From NCBI RefSeq assembly GCF_004682055.1, contig NZ_QUZU01000055.1, positions 1 to 36,801 of the forward strand: DNA of 36,801 nucleotides, given 5' to 3'. The notes beneath the pieces were generated by a model, which saw only the letters and a list, made by a program, of their open reading frames with translations, had not been told where the DNA came from and did not search any database. Both the position numbers and the translations under genes were made by a program. The DNA is from Pseudomonas kairouanensis. Its GTDB lineage: Bacteria; Pseudomonadota; Gammaproteobacteria; Pseudomonadales; Pseudomonadaceae. This document shows positions 1 through 8,371 of the stretch, piece after piece (the first letter of the stretch is position 1; every line of letters starts with the position of its first letter).

Positions 1-24
1 TTTTTACCGCGTTGCATCATATAG

Positions 25-1263
<1,239 letters not shown>

Positions 1264-1275
1264 GATTGCTGCCCG

Positions 1276-2088
1276 TCAGATATGCAGGATGTATTCGCGG
1301 ACCAGCTTGCTGCCGAAATAGGCCAGCATCAGCAGGCAGAAACCGGCCAGGGTCCAGCGGATCGCCTTGTGGCCACGCCAGCCAAGGCGGTTGCGGCCCC
1401 ACAGCAATACGCTGAATACCACCCAGGCCAGGCAGGCCAGCAGGGTTTTGTGCACCAGGTGCTGGGCGAACAGGTTTTCGACGAACAGCCAGCCGGAGAT
1501 CAGCGACAGCGACAACAGCGTCCAGCCGGCCCACAGGAAGCCGAACAGCAGGCTCTCCATGGTTTGCAGGGGCGGGAAGTTCTTGATCAGGCCAGAGGGG
1601 TGCTTGTGCTTGAGCTGGTGGTCCTGCAGCAGCAGGAGCAGCGACTGGAAGACCGCGATGGTGAACATGCCATAGGCCAGGATCGACAACAGGATATGGG
1701 CGAGAATGCCTGGCTCCTCGTCGATCACCTGCACCGTACCGGTGGGGGCGAATTGCGCCAGCAGCACCGTCAGCATGCCCAGCGGGAATAGCAGCACCAG
1801 CAGGTTCTCGACCGGGATCCGATAACAGGCCATCAGGGTCAGCGCGATAACGGCGGCCGCGATCAGGCTGGCGGCGCTGAAAAAGTCCAGGCCCAGGCCC
1901 ACGGGGGTCATCAGGTGGGTAAACAGGCTGGCAGCGTGAGCCAGCAGGGCAAGGACGCCAAGGCCGACCAGCAGACGTTTGTCCGCCTTGGTGCCTTGGG
2001 CCAGACGAGTGCCCTGATAGAGAGTCGCAGCGGCATACAAAATGGCGGCGGCGAGGCTGGGTAGCAAACTGGGTGACAAAGGGAGCAT
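1276..2088 (-). CDS. YpjD-like inner membrane protein, cytochrome c assembly (CcsA/CcmC) family
   Basis: 270 residues, nearly all hydrophobic, with about eight predicted membrane segments and conserved histidines near the C-terminal half (HILLSILAYG, HKTLL and GWRGHK segments) typical of the CcsA-like fold. The family includes haem-handling proteins, but the Pseudomonas/E. coli YpjD branch next to corB and ffh has no firmly assigned reaction. I chose the ATG at 2088, not an upstream in-frame start at 2157, because AGGA lies 4-5 bases before it and the upstream extension is basic and not membrane-like. It is first of two genes (with the CBS transporter) and divergent from ffh. Confidence 0.85.
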   Translation of the reverse strand: MLPLSPSLLPSLAAAILYAAATLYQGTRLAQGTKADKRLLVGLGVLALLAHAASLFTHLMTPVGLGLDFFSAASLIAAAVIALTLMACYRIPVENLLVLLFPLGMLTVLLAQFAPTGTVQVIDEEPGILAHILLSILAYGMFTIAVFQSLLLLLQDHQLKHKHPSGLIKNFPPLQTMESLLFGFLWAGWTLLSLSLISGWLFVENLFAQHLVHKTLLACLAWVVFSVLLWGRNRLGWRGHKAIRWTLAGFCLLMLAYFGSKLVREYILHI

Positions 2089-2192
2089 AAATCCTGTTAG
2101 GCAAGCCCGAAAGCCGCTGAGTTTGGCATACCCCCGCGTAACACGAAAGACTCTCAAGCCAGACAGCGGGTGTGCATGTCGACAGTCTTCGC

Positions 2193-2198
2193 TATAAT
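2193..2198 (+). promoter_or_regulatory. Probable -10 element for ffh
   Basis: A perfect TATAAT lies 125 bases before the ffh start in the ffh/ypjD divergent gap. No good -35 hexamer is seen at normal spacing, so the promoter call rests on the -10 alone. Confidence 0.45.
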
Positions 2199-2322
2199 CC
2201 GCGACCTGCCCACGCCGCAGGCTCGCCGAGCGCTGTTTTTAATAGCGATTTACCACAGCCTGGGCCGTCATTACCTCGGTCTACCACTGCATTTCGATGA
2301 GTAGGGCCTGAAAGGAACGCGC

Positions 2323-3699
2323 ATGTTTGAAAACTTGACTGACCGTCTCTCGCAGACGCTGCGCCACGTAACCGGCAAGGCCAAGCTGACCGAGGACAAT
2401 ATCAAAGACACCCTGCGCGAAGTGCGCATGGCGTTGCTGGAAGCCGACGTGGCGTTGCCGGTGGTGAAGGACTTCGTCAACTCGGTCAAAGAGCGCGCAG
2501 TGGGCACCGAAGTGTCCCGCAGCCTGACGCCGGGCCAGGCGTTCGTGAAGGTCGTCCAGGCCGAACTCGAAAGCCTGATGGGCGCCGCCAACGAAGACCT
2601 GAACCTGAGTGCCGTGCCACCGGCCGTCGTATTGATGGCCGGTCTGCAGGGTGCGGGTAAAACCACCACCGCCGGCAAGCTGGCGCGCTTCCTCAAAGAG
2701 CGCAAGAAGAAGTCGGTGATGGTGGTGTCGGCCGACGTGTACCGTCCGGCGGCCATCAAGCAGTTGGAGATGCTCGCGGGCGAAGTGGGCGTGACCTTCT
2801 TCCCGTCCGACCTGAGCCAGAAGCCGGTCGATATCGCGAACGCTGCTATTAAAGAAGCGAAGCTGAAATTCATCGACGTGGTCATCGTCGATACCGCCGG
2901 TCGCCTGCACATCGACGAAGAGATGATGGGCGAGATCAAGGCGCTGCATGCCGCGATCAACCCGGTCGAGACGCTGTTCGTGGTTGACGCCATGACCGGC
3001 CAGGATGCGGCCAACACCGCCAAGGCCTTTGGCGATGCACTGCCGCTGACCGGCGTGATCCTCACCAAGGTCGACGGCGACGCCCGAGGCGGTGCTGCGC
3101 TGTCGGTACGTGCCATCACCGGCAAGCCGATCAAGTTCATCGGTATGGGCGAGAAGAGCGAAGCGCTCGAACCGTTCCACCCTGAGCGTATCGCCTCCCG
3201 CATCCTCGGCATGGGCGACGTACTCAGCCTGATCGAGCAGGCCGAAGCCACCCTCGACAAGGACAAGGCCGACAAACTGGCCAAGAAGCTGAAGAAGGGC
3301 AAGGGCTTCGACCTCGAAGACTTCCGCGACCAGCTGCAACAAATGAAGAACATGGGCGGCCTTGGCGGCCTGATGGACAAGCTGCCGAACATCGGCGGTG
3401 TGAACCTGGCGCAGATGGGCAATGCCCAGGGCGCGGCAGAGAAGCAGTTCAAGCAGATGGAAGCCATCATCAACTCCATGACCCCGGCCGAGCGCCGCGA
3501 CCCTGAGCTGATCAGCGGTTCGCGCAAGCGTCGGATCGCCATGGGCTCCGGTACCCAGGTGCAGGACATCGGTCGCTTGATCAAGCAGCACAAGCAGATG
3601 CAGAAGATGATGAAGAAATTCTCCGCCAAGGGCGGTATGGCCAAGATGATGCGCGGCATGGGCGGTATGTTGCCCGGCGGCGGCATGCCCAAGATGTAA
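2323..3699 (+). CDS. ffh: Signal recognition particle protein Ffh (GTPase)
   Basis: 458 residues. SRP54 N domain (1-~85), then a G domain with P-loop GLQGAGKTT starting at residue 107, a DTAGR motif and TKVDGDARGG, then the methionine-rich M domain (about 330-458), which ends in repeated GGM-type residues. With 4.5S RNA, Ffh binds hydrophobic signal sequences on ribosomes and passes them to FtsY for co-translational insertion at SecYEG. AAGGA lies six bases before the ATG. Length and all GTPase motifs are normal. It is followed by 250 bases with hairpins before rpsP, so it is probably its own unit. Confidence 0.98.
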   Translation: MFENLTDRLSQTLRHVTGKAKLTEDNIKDTLREVRMALLEADVALPVVKDFVNSVKERAVGTEVSRSLTPGQAFVKVVQAELESLMGAANEDLNLSAVPPAVVLMAGLQGAGKTTTAGKLARFLKERKKKSVMVVSADVYRPAAIKQLEMLAGEVGVTFFPSDLSQKPVDIANAAIKEAKLKFIDVVIVDTAGRLHIDEEMMGEIKALHAAINPVETLFVVDAMTGQDAANTAKAFGDALPLTGVILTKVDGDARGGAALSVRAITGKPIKFIGMGEKSEALEPFHPERIASRILGMGDVLSLIEQAEATLDKDKADKLAKKLKKGKGFDLEDFRDQLQQMKNMGGLGGLMDKLPNIGGVNLAQMGNAQGAAEKQFKQMEAIINSMTPAERRDPELISGSRKRRIAMGSGTQVQDIGRLIKQHKQMQKMMKKFSAKGGMAKMMRGMGGMLPGGGMPKM

Positions 3700-3849
3700 A
3701 GAATTCGAGCGCAGGCATGCTTGCGCTCCGACCCACAGGGATGTGGGATCTCCAGCAAACCCGCCGTTGGCGGGGGCTGACCTGCCGTTTTAATCGACGG
3801 CTCTATAGCAGATCTGAATGGCACGCTGATAGGCGCCAGAAAAAGACAT
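3700..3849 (+). other. ffh-rpsP intergenic segment with hairpins
   Basis: Two inverted repeats are visible: GAGCGCA (3707-3713) with TGCGCTC (3722-3728), and CCCGCC-GTT-GGCGGG at about 3761-3775. Neither has a long T run, so they are weak candidates for the end of the ffh transcript. I see no convincing gene here. Confidence 0.4.
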
Positions 3850-3877
3850 TTGCAAAAGTCCGGATATTCCTTAGAAT
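3850..3877 (+). promoter_or_regulatory. Promoter of the rpsP-rimM-trmD-rplS operon
   Basis: A -35 element TTGCAA (3850-3855) and a -10 element TAGAAT (3872-3877) are separated by 16 bases. The -10 ends 72 bases before the rpsP start. Spacing and hexamers fit a sigma-70 promoter and match the tRNA promoters elsewhere in this window (TTGACA/TAGAAT, also 16 bases). Confidence 0.7.
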
Positions 3878-3949
3878 ATGCGGCCTTTCGGGCACCTATG
3901 CCCGCTGTGCATTTAGATTTGCAGCACCGACTACAGGAACGATGTTCAC

Positions 3950-4201
3950 ATGCTAACAATCCGTCTTGCCCTTGGCGGCTCCAAAAAGCGCCCGTTTTAC
4001 CACTTGACCGTAACTGACAGCCGCAACCCGCGTGACGGCTCTCACAAGGAACAAGTTGGCTTCTTCAACCCGATCGCTCGTGGTCAAGAAGTTCGTCTGT
4101 CCGTGAACCAAGAGCGCGTAGCCTACTGGCTGAGCGTTGGTGCACAACCATCTGAGCGTGTTGCTCAGCTGTTGAAGGACTCGGCTAAGGCCGCAGCCTG
4201 A
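3950..4201 (+). CDS. rpsP: 30S ribosomal protein S16
   Basis: 83 residues, the usual length for S16, beginning MLTIRLALGGSKKRPFYHLTV and including the DSRNPRDG segment typical of the family. S16 binds 16S rRNA in the 5' domain and is needed for 30S assembly. It opens the operon with rimM, trmD and rplS. An AGGAA element precedes the ATG by about ten bases. Only five bases separate its stop from rimM. Confidence 0.98.
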   Translation: MLTIRLALGGSKKRPFYHLTVTDSRNPRDGSHKEQVGFFNPIARGQEVRLSVNQERVAYWLSVGAQPSERVAQLLKDSAKAAA

Positions 4202-4206
4202 GCAAT

Positions 4207-4743
4207 ATGAACGCGACGCCAGCTGTTGCTGATGATTTGATCGTTATCGGCAAGATTTACTCTGTTCATGGCGTTCGCGGCGAAGTGAAGGTGTATTCCT
4301 TTACTGATCCGACAGAAAACCTGTTGCAGTACAAAACCTGGACGCTCAAGCGCGAGGGTAGTGTGAAACAGGTCGAGCTGGTCAGTGGACGCGGGAGCGA
4401 TAAGTTCCTGGTCGCAAAGCTCAAGGGTCTTGATGATCGTGAAGAAGCTCGTCTTCTGGCCGGTTATGAGATCTGCGTGCCGCGCAACCTGTTCCCTGAA
4501 TTGACCGACGGCGAGTACTACTGGTACCAGCTGGAAGGTCTGAAGGTCATTGATCAACTGGGGCAATTGCTCGGGAAGATCGATCATCTTCTGGAAACCG
4601 GCGCCAATGATGTAATGGTGGTCAAGCCTTGCGCTGGCAGCCTGGATGATCGCGAACGCTTGCTGCCCTATACCGGGCAATGTGTGTTGGCCGTCGACTT
4701 GGTCGCAGGCGAGATGAAGGTGGAATGGGACGCGGACTTCTAA
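4207..4743 (+). CDS. rimM: Ribosome maturation factor RimM
   Basis: 178 residues with an N-terminal RimM beta-barrel (about 10-95, containing GKIYSVHGVRGEVKV) and a C-terminal PRC barrel (about 100-175, with YYWYQLEGL). RimM binds S19 and helps mature the 3' domain of the 30S head. The ATG is five bases after rpsP and has only a weak Shine-Dalgarno sequence. That fits the known lower synthesis of RimM and TrmD compared with the two ribosomal proteins of this operon. Confidence 0.96.
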   Translation: MNATPAVADDLIVIGKIYSVHGVRGEVKVYSFTDPTENLLQYKTWTLKREGSVKQVELVSGRGSDKFLVAKLKGLDDREEARLLAGYEICVPRNLFPELTDGEYYWYQLEGLKVIDQLGQLLGKIDHLLETGANDVMVVKPCAGSLDDRERLLPYTGQCVLAVDLVAGEMKVEWDADF

Positions 4744-4745
4744 GC

Positions 4746-5498
4746 GTGGCTAATTTGCGCATTGAAGTGATCAGTTTGTTTCCCGAGATGTTCTCCGCCA
4801 TCAGCGAGTACGGCATCACCAGTCGGGCGGTGAAACAGGGGCTGTTGCAGCTTACCTGTTGGAACCCGCGAGACTACACGACGGATCGACATCACACTGT
4901 GGACGATCGCCCATTTGGCGGTGGCCCGGGCATGGTGATGAAGATCAAGCCCCTGGAAGACGCGTTGGCTCAGGCCAAGGCCGCCGCCGGGGAGAAGGCG
5001 AAGGTGATTTACCTGTCCCCTCAAGGCCGTCAGCTGAAACAGGCTGCGGTACGCGAACTGGCGAATGAGGAAGCACTGATCCTGATTGCCGGTCGCTATG
5101 AAGGCATTGACGAGCGTTTTATTGATGCTCATGTCGATGAAGAGTGGTCGATTGGGGACTATGTCCTGTCTGGCGGCGAGCTGCCGGCGATGGTCCTGAT
5201 AGATGCGGTTACACGACTGCTGCCTGGAGCTTTAGGGCATGCGGACTCCGCGGAGGAAGATTCCTTCACGGATGGTTTGCTGGATTGCCCGCACTACACC
5301 CGACCGGAGGTGTATGCGGATCAGCGTGTTCCCGACGTATTGCTAAGTGGCAATCACGCACACATCCGGCGTTGGCGTTTACAGCAGTCCCTTGGTCGGA
5401 CCTATGAACGACGCGCCGATCTTCTGGAAAGCCGCTCGCTTTCTGGAGAAGAGAAGAAGCTGCTCGAGGAATACATCCTCGCGCGGGACGATAGTTAA
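4746..5498 (+). CDS. trmD: tRNA (guanine(37)-N1)-methyltransferase TrmD
   Basis: 250 residues of the SPOUT trefoil-knot class. TrmD transfers a methyl group from SAM to G37 next to the anticodon, preventing +1 frameshifting. The knot motif SIGDYVLSGGELPAMVLIDAV and the N-terminal RIEVISLFPEMF are present. I place the start at the GTG at 4746, two bases after the rimM stop, because the family N-terminus begins there; an upstream in-frame start at 4680 would add 22 residues encoded inside rimM. The start is GTG with no clear Shine-Dalgarno sequence, pointing to translation coupled to rimM. Confidence 0.95.
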   Translation: MANLRIEVISLFPEMFSAISEYGITSRAVKQGLLQLTCWNPRDYTTDRHHTVDDRPFGGGPGMVMKIKPLEDALAQAKAAAGEKAKVIYLSPQGRQLKQAAVRELANEEALILIAGRYEGIDERFIDAHVDEEWSIGDYVLSGGELPAMVLIDAVTRLLPGALGHADSAEEDSFTDGLLDCPHYTRPEVYADQRVPDVLLSGNHAHIRRWRLQQSLGRTYERRADLLESRSLSGEEKKLLEEYILARDDS

Positions 5499-5510
5499 CA
5501 ACGTATCGAT

Positions 5511-5537
5511 GGTAGGTCCATTGACTTACCTTAGGAG
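5511..5537 (+). promoter_or_regulatory. Leader hairpin and strong ribosome binding site before rplS
   Basis: GGTAGGTC (5511-5518) pairs with GACTTACC (5523-5530) as an 8-bp stem, including one G-U pair, around a 4-base loop. The Shine-Dalgarno TAGGAG (5532-5537) follows at once. The stem ends one base before the ribosome site, so it could affect L19 initiation or protect the mRNA. A regulatory role is inference. Confidence 0.45.
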
Positions 5538-5543
5538 CACAGC

Positions 5544-5894
5544 ATGACTAACAAAATCATCCTTGCACTCGAAGCAGAGCAGATGACCAAAGAGATCCCT
5601 ACCTTTGCCCCGGGCGACACCATTGTCGTTCAGGTGAAAGTGAAGGAAGGCGACCGTTCGCGTCTGCAAGCGTTCGAAGGCGTGGTAATCGCCAAGCGTA
5701 ACCGTGGTGTGAACAGTGCTTTCACTGTTCGTAAAATCTCCAACGGTGTTGGCGTAGAGCGTACTTTCCAGACCTACAGCCCGCAAATCGACAGCATGGC
5801 CGTCAAGCGTCGCGGTGACGTACGTAAAGCCAAGCTGTACTACCTGCGTGACCTGTCCGGTAAAGCAGCTCGCATCAAGGAAAAACTGGCTTAA
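5544..5894 (+). CDS. rplS: 50S ribosomal protein L19
   Basis: 116 residues, normal length for bL19, with the family segments [20 protein letters not shown] and [26 protein letters not shown]19 sits at the 30S/50S interface. It is last in the rpsP operon, 45 bases after trmD, has a strong Shine-Dalgarno sequence, and is followed directly by a rho-independent terminator. Confidence 0.98.
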
Positions 5895-5912
5895 GTCCAG
5901 CTTCCCGATGCA

Positions 5913-5941
5913 GAAAAAAGCAGCCTACGGGCTGCTTTTTT
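5913..5941 (+). terminator. Rho-independent terminator of the trmD operon
   Basis: An AAAAAAGCAGCC arm pairs with GGGCTGCTTTTTT around a short TAC(G) loop, followed by a run of T. It lies 18 bases after the L19 stop and is the textbook form. The A-rich 5' arm could also let it work on the other strand. Confidence 0.9.
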
Positions 5942-5976
5942 GTGCCTGAAATTTGTCTATTTGCCGGTATTTGTTA

Positions 5977-6390
5977 ATGACCACTCGCCTCGAAGAAATC
6001 CAGCGTCGCACTGATCTGTCCGTTACCCATGTGACCAAAGCGGTGTTCCCGCCGACCACCAACCACCACAACACCCTGTTTGGCGGCACTGCGCTGGCCT
6101 GGATGGATGAAGTCTCGTTCATTACGGCTACGCGGTTTTGCAGGTTGCCGTTGGTGACGGTGTCTACCGACCGTATCGACTTCAATCATGCTATTCCCGC
6201 TGGTTCCATCGTTGAGCTGATAGGCCGTGTGATCAAAGTGGGTAACACCAGCCTCAAGGTTGAAGTGGAAGTGTTCGTCGAGAGCATGGGTGCTGATGGC
6301 CGTGAAAGGGCGATCCAGGGTGTGTTCAGCTTTGTGGCGATTGATGGGGATAAGCGACCAGTGCCAGTGCTGCCTGGGTTCGTAGACTGA
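5977..6390 (+). CDS. Acyl-CoA thioesterase, hotdog fold (YciA/BFIT type)
   Basis: 137 residues of the single-hotdog acyl-CoA hydrolase family. The segment TTNHHNTLFGGTALAWMDE (about residues 27-45) is the family signature, with the Asn/His and Gly-Gly substrate-binding turn and the helix carrying the catalytic Asp44/Glu45. The enzyme should cleave acyl-CoA to free acid and CoA in the cytoplasm; chain-length preference cannot be seen. I chose the ATG at 5977; an in-frame TTG at 5953 lies just beyond the L19 terminator and adds eight unconserved residues. It is a separate unit from the ribosomal operon. Confidence 0.88.
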   Translation: MTTRLEEIQRRTDLSVTHVTKAVFPPTTNHHNTLFGGTALAWMDEVSFITATRFCRLPLVTVSTDRIDFNHAIPAGSIVELIGRVIKVGNTSLKVEVEVFVESMGADGRERAIQGVFSFVAIDGDKRPVPVLPGFVD

Positions 6391-6408
6391 TTTGAAATGC
6401 AATCCCCT

Positions 6409-6430
6409 GTGGGAGCGGGCTTGCCCGCGA
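6409..6430 (+). repeat. Single REP element
   Basis: TGTGGGAGCGGGC then TTGCCCGCGA forms the short imperfect palindrome of a Pseudomonas REP. No inverted partner is seen within 150 bases, so this is a lone REP, between the thioesterase gene and xerD. Confidence 0.75.
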
Positions 6431-6471
6431 TAGGATGTCACTGACCACACTTTTTCCAGGCCCGAGCCCCC

Positions 6472-7368
6472 ATGCCCGCCATTGACCACCCCCTGATCGA
6501 CCGCTTCCTCGACGCCCTCTGGCTGGAAAAAGGCCTCTCGGACAATACCCGCCAGGCCTATCGCAGCGATCTGGTCTTGTTCAACGGCTGGCTGCAGGAA
6601 AAAAACCTCGAACTGGTCAATGCCGGTCGCGAGTTGATCCTCGACCACCTGGCCTGGCGCCTGGAGCAAAACTACAAGCCCCGTTCCACCGCGCGGTTCC
6701 TCTCCGGTGTTCGAGGCTTTTATCGCTACCTCTTGCGGGAAAAGCTGATCGCCCTAGACCCCACCCTGCAAGTCGATATGCCGCAACTGGGTAGGCCATT
6801 GCCCAAGTCCCTGTCAGAAGCCGACGTCGAGGCCTTGCTCGCTGCGCCCGACCTGAGCGAAGCCATCGGCCAGCGCGACCGCGCCATGCTTGAAGTGCTG
6901 TATGCGTGCGGCCTGCGGGTCACCGAGTTGATCAGCCTGACCCTGGAGCAAGTCAATCTGCGCCAAGGCGTCTTGCGGGTAATGGGCAAGGGCAGTAAGG
7001 AGCGACTGGTGCCGATGGGGGAGGAGGCAATTGTGTGGGTTGAGCGCTACATGCGCGACGGGCGCAGTGAGCTGCTCGGCGGACGCCCCAGCGACGTGCT
7101 GTTTCCCAGCCAGCGCGGCGAGCAGATGACGCGCCAGACCTTTTGGCACCGTATCAAGCATCAGGCCAAGGTCGCGGGCATCGGCAAGAGCCTGTCTCCT
7201 CACACCTTGCGCCATGCGTTTGCCACCCATTTGCTCAACCATGGCGCGGATTTGCGCGTGGTGCAAATGCTGCTCGGCCATAGCGACTTATCCACAACCC
7301 AGATCTACACCCACGTTGCCCGCGCGCGCTTGCAGGATATGCATGCCAAGCACCACCCGCGCGGTTGA
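6472..7368 (+). CDS. xerD: Site-specific tyrosine recombinase XerD
   Basis: 298 residues, the standard XerD length. The N-terminal SAM-like DNA-binding domain (about 5-90) precedes the catalytic domain. The tyrosine recombinase residues are all visible: Arg149 (CGLRVTEL), Lys in KGSKERLVP, His244/Arg247 (HTLRHAFATH), His270 (LLGHSDLSTTQ) and nucleophile Tyr279 (IYTHV). With XerC it resolves chromosome dimers at dif at the FtsK-loaded septum. Its place beside dsbC, hom and thrC is the usual Pseudomonas order, which favours XerD over XerC or a mobile-element integrase. Confidence 0.95.
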   Translation: MPAIDHPLIDRFLDALWLEKGLSDNTRQAYRSDLVLFNGWLQEKNLELVNAGRELILDHLAWRLEQNYKPRSTARFLSGVRGFYRYLLREKLIALDPTLQVDMPQLGRPLPKSLSEADVEALLAAPDLSEAIGQRDRAMLEVLYACGLRVTELISLTLEQVNLRQGVLRVMGKGSKERLVPMGEEAIVWVERYMRDGRSELLGGRPSDVLFPSQRGEQMTRQTFWHRIKHQAKVAGIGKSLSPHTLRHAFATHLLNHGADLRVVQMLLGHSDLSTTQIYTHVARARLQDMHAKHHPRG

Positions 7369-7510
7369 AAAACGCCAATTTAAGCCACTGCGGGCTGCCC
7401 TGCGGCCCAACTGTGGTAGGCTTTGCCGGTTCGTAAGGGGGATGGCCCAAACCCGTGTTTCCAAGCCGGTGTTCCTGCTCCCGTCCCTGCATCTGCCTTC
7501 AGGAGTTCCC

Positions 7511-8242
7511 ATGCGCTTGACCCAGATTCTCGCCGCCGCAGCCATTGCGTTGGTTTCCACCTTTGTCTTCGCCGATGACGCCGCCGAGCAGACCATCCGC
7601 AAGAGCCTGGCCAACCTGCAACTCGACACGCCCATCGAAAGCATCAGCGCCAGCCCCATGGCCGGCCTGTATGAAGTCAAGCTCAAGGGCAGCCGTGTGT
7701 TGTACGCCAGCGCCGACGGCCAGTACATCGTGCAGGGTTACCTGTTTCAGTTGAAAGACGGCAAGCCGGTCAACCTCACCGAGAAAGCCGAGCGCCTGGG
7801 CGTGTCCAAGTTGATCAACGGTATTCCGGTTGCAGAAACCGTGGTTTACCCGGCAATCGGCGAGACCAAGACCCATATCACCGTGTTCACCGACACCACC
7901 TGCCCGTACTGCCACAAGCTGCACGCCGAAGTGCCTGCGCTGAACAAGCTGGGTGTGGAAGTACGTTACGTCGCGTTCCCGCGCCAGGGCCTGGGTTCGC
8001 CGGGTGACGAGCAACTGCAAGCCGTGTGGTGTTCGGCCGACAAGAAAGCCGCCATGGACAAGATGGTCGATGGCAAGGAAATCACCGCGGCCAAATGCGC
8101 CAACCCGGTGTCCAAGCAATTCGCCCTCGGCCAGTCAATTGGTGTCAACGGTACACCGGCCATCGTTTTGGCTGACGGCCAGGTGATTCCGGGCTACCAG
8201 CCGGCACCACAAGTTGCCAAACTGGCGCTCAGTGCCAAATAA
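7511..8242 (+). CDS. dsbC: Periplasmic disulfide isomerase DsbC
   Basis: 243 residues. A signal peptide (1-21, cut after FVFA) is followed by the DsbC dimerisation domain (about 22-85) and a thioredoxin-fold domain with the catalytic CPYC at 131-134 and a cis-Pro loop (GTPAIV). DsbC corrects wrong disulfides in the periplasm and is kept reduced by DsbD. The ATG at 7511 is used because a signal peptide starts there and AGGAG lies just upstream; a longer in-frame reading from 7214 overlaps xerD and is not supported. The xerD-dsbC-hom-thrC order is conserved in Pseudomonas. Confidence 0.96.
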   Translation: MRLTQILAAAAIALVSTFVFADDAAEQTIRKSLANLQLDTPIESISASPMAGLYEVKLKGSRVLYASADGQYIVQGYLFQLKDGKPVNLTEKAERLGVSKLINGIPVAETVVYPAIGETKTHITVFTDTTCPYCHKLHAEVPALNKLGVEVRYVAFPRQGLGSPGDEQLQAVWCSADKKAAMDKMVDGKEITAAKCANPVSKQFALGQSIGVNGTPAIVLADGQVIPGYQPAPQVAKLALSAK

Positions 8243-8248
8243 ACCAGC

Positions 8249-8353
8249 ATCGTCGAGCCTTCGACGATCAAGGCCCGTTGACGCGTCGACGGGTCGTTAA
8301 TTGCAAGCCGCAGTTGTGCGGCTGTTTTTCACGGCCGACCTCGCGTCGGCCGT
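8249..8353 (+). promoter_or_regulatory. Cluster of four hairpins in the dsbC-hom leader
   Basis: Four inverted repeats follow in order: ATCGTCGA/TCGACGAT (8249-8268, perfect 8-bp stem, GCCT loop); CCCGT/ACGGG with extension (8274-8293); AGCCGCA/TGCGGCT then GTTTTT (8306-8329), which looks like a rho-independent terminator; and ACGGCCGAC/GTCGGCCGT (8331-8353, perfect 9-bp stem, 5-base loop) ending five bases before the GGGGAG ribosome site of hom. A terminator plus hairpins before hom is seen directly; an attenuator is inference. Confidence 0.55.
8306..8329 (+). terminator. Likely rho-independent terminator after dsbC
   Basis: A perfect 7-bp stem AGCCGCA/TGCGGCT with a 4-base loop is followed by GTTTTT. 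It is the third of four hairpins between dsbC and hom and probably ends, fully or partly, the dsbC transcript. Confidence 0.65.
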
Positions 8354-8371
8354 TTCATGGGGAGTTCTTCA

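Noticed and set aside
2271..3959. A 562-residue open frame on the minus strand opposite ffh
   Set aside because: Serine/proline/alanine-rich low-complexity translation without motifs, fully antisense to a certain gene; a high-GC shadow frame.
6472..7368. The tyrosine recombinase as an integrase of a mobile island
   Set aside because: Length, motifs and the conserved xerD-dsbC-hom-thrC neighbourhood identify XerD; there are no att repeats or cargo genes.
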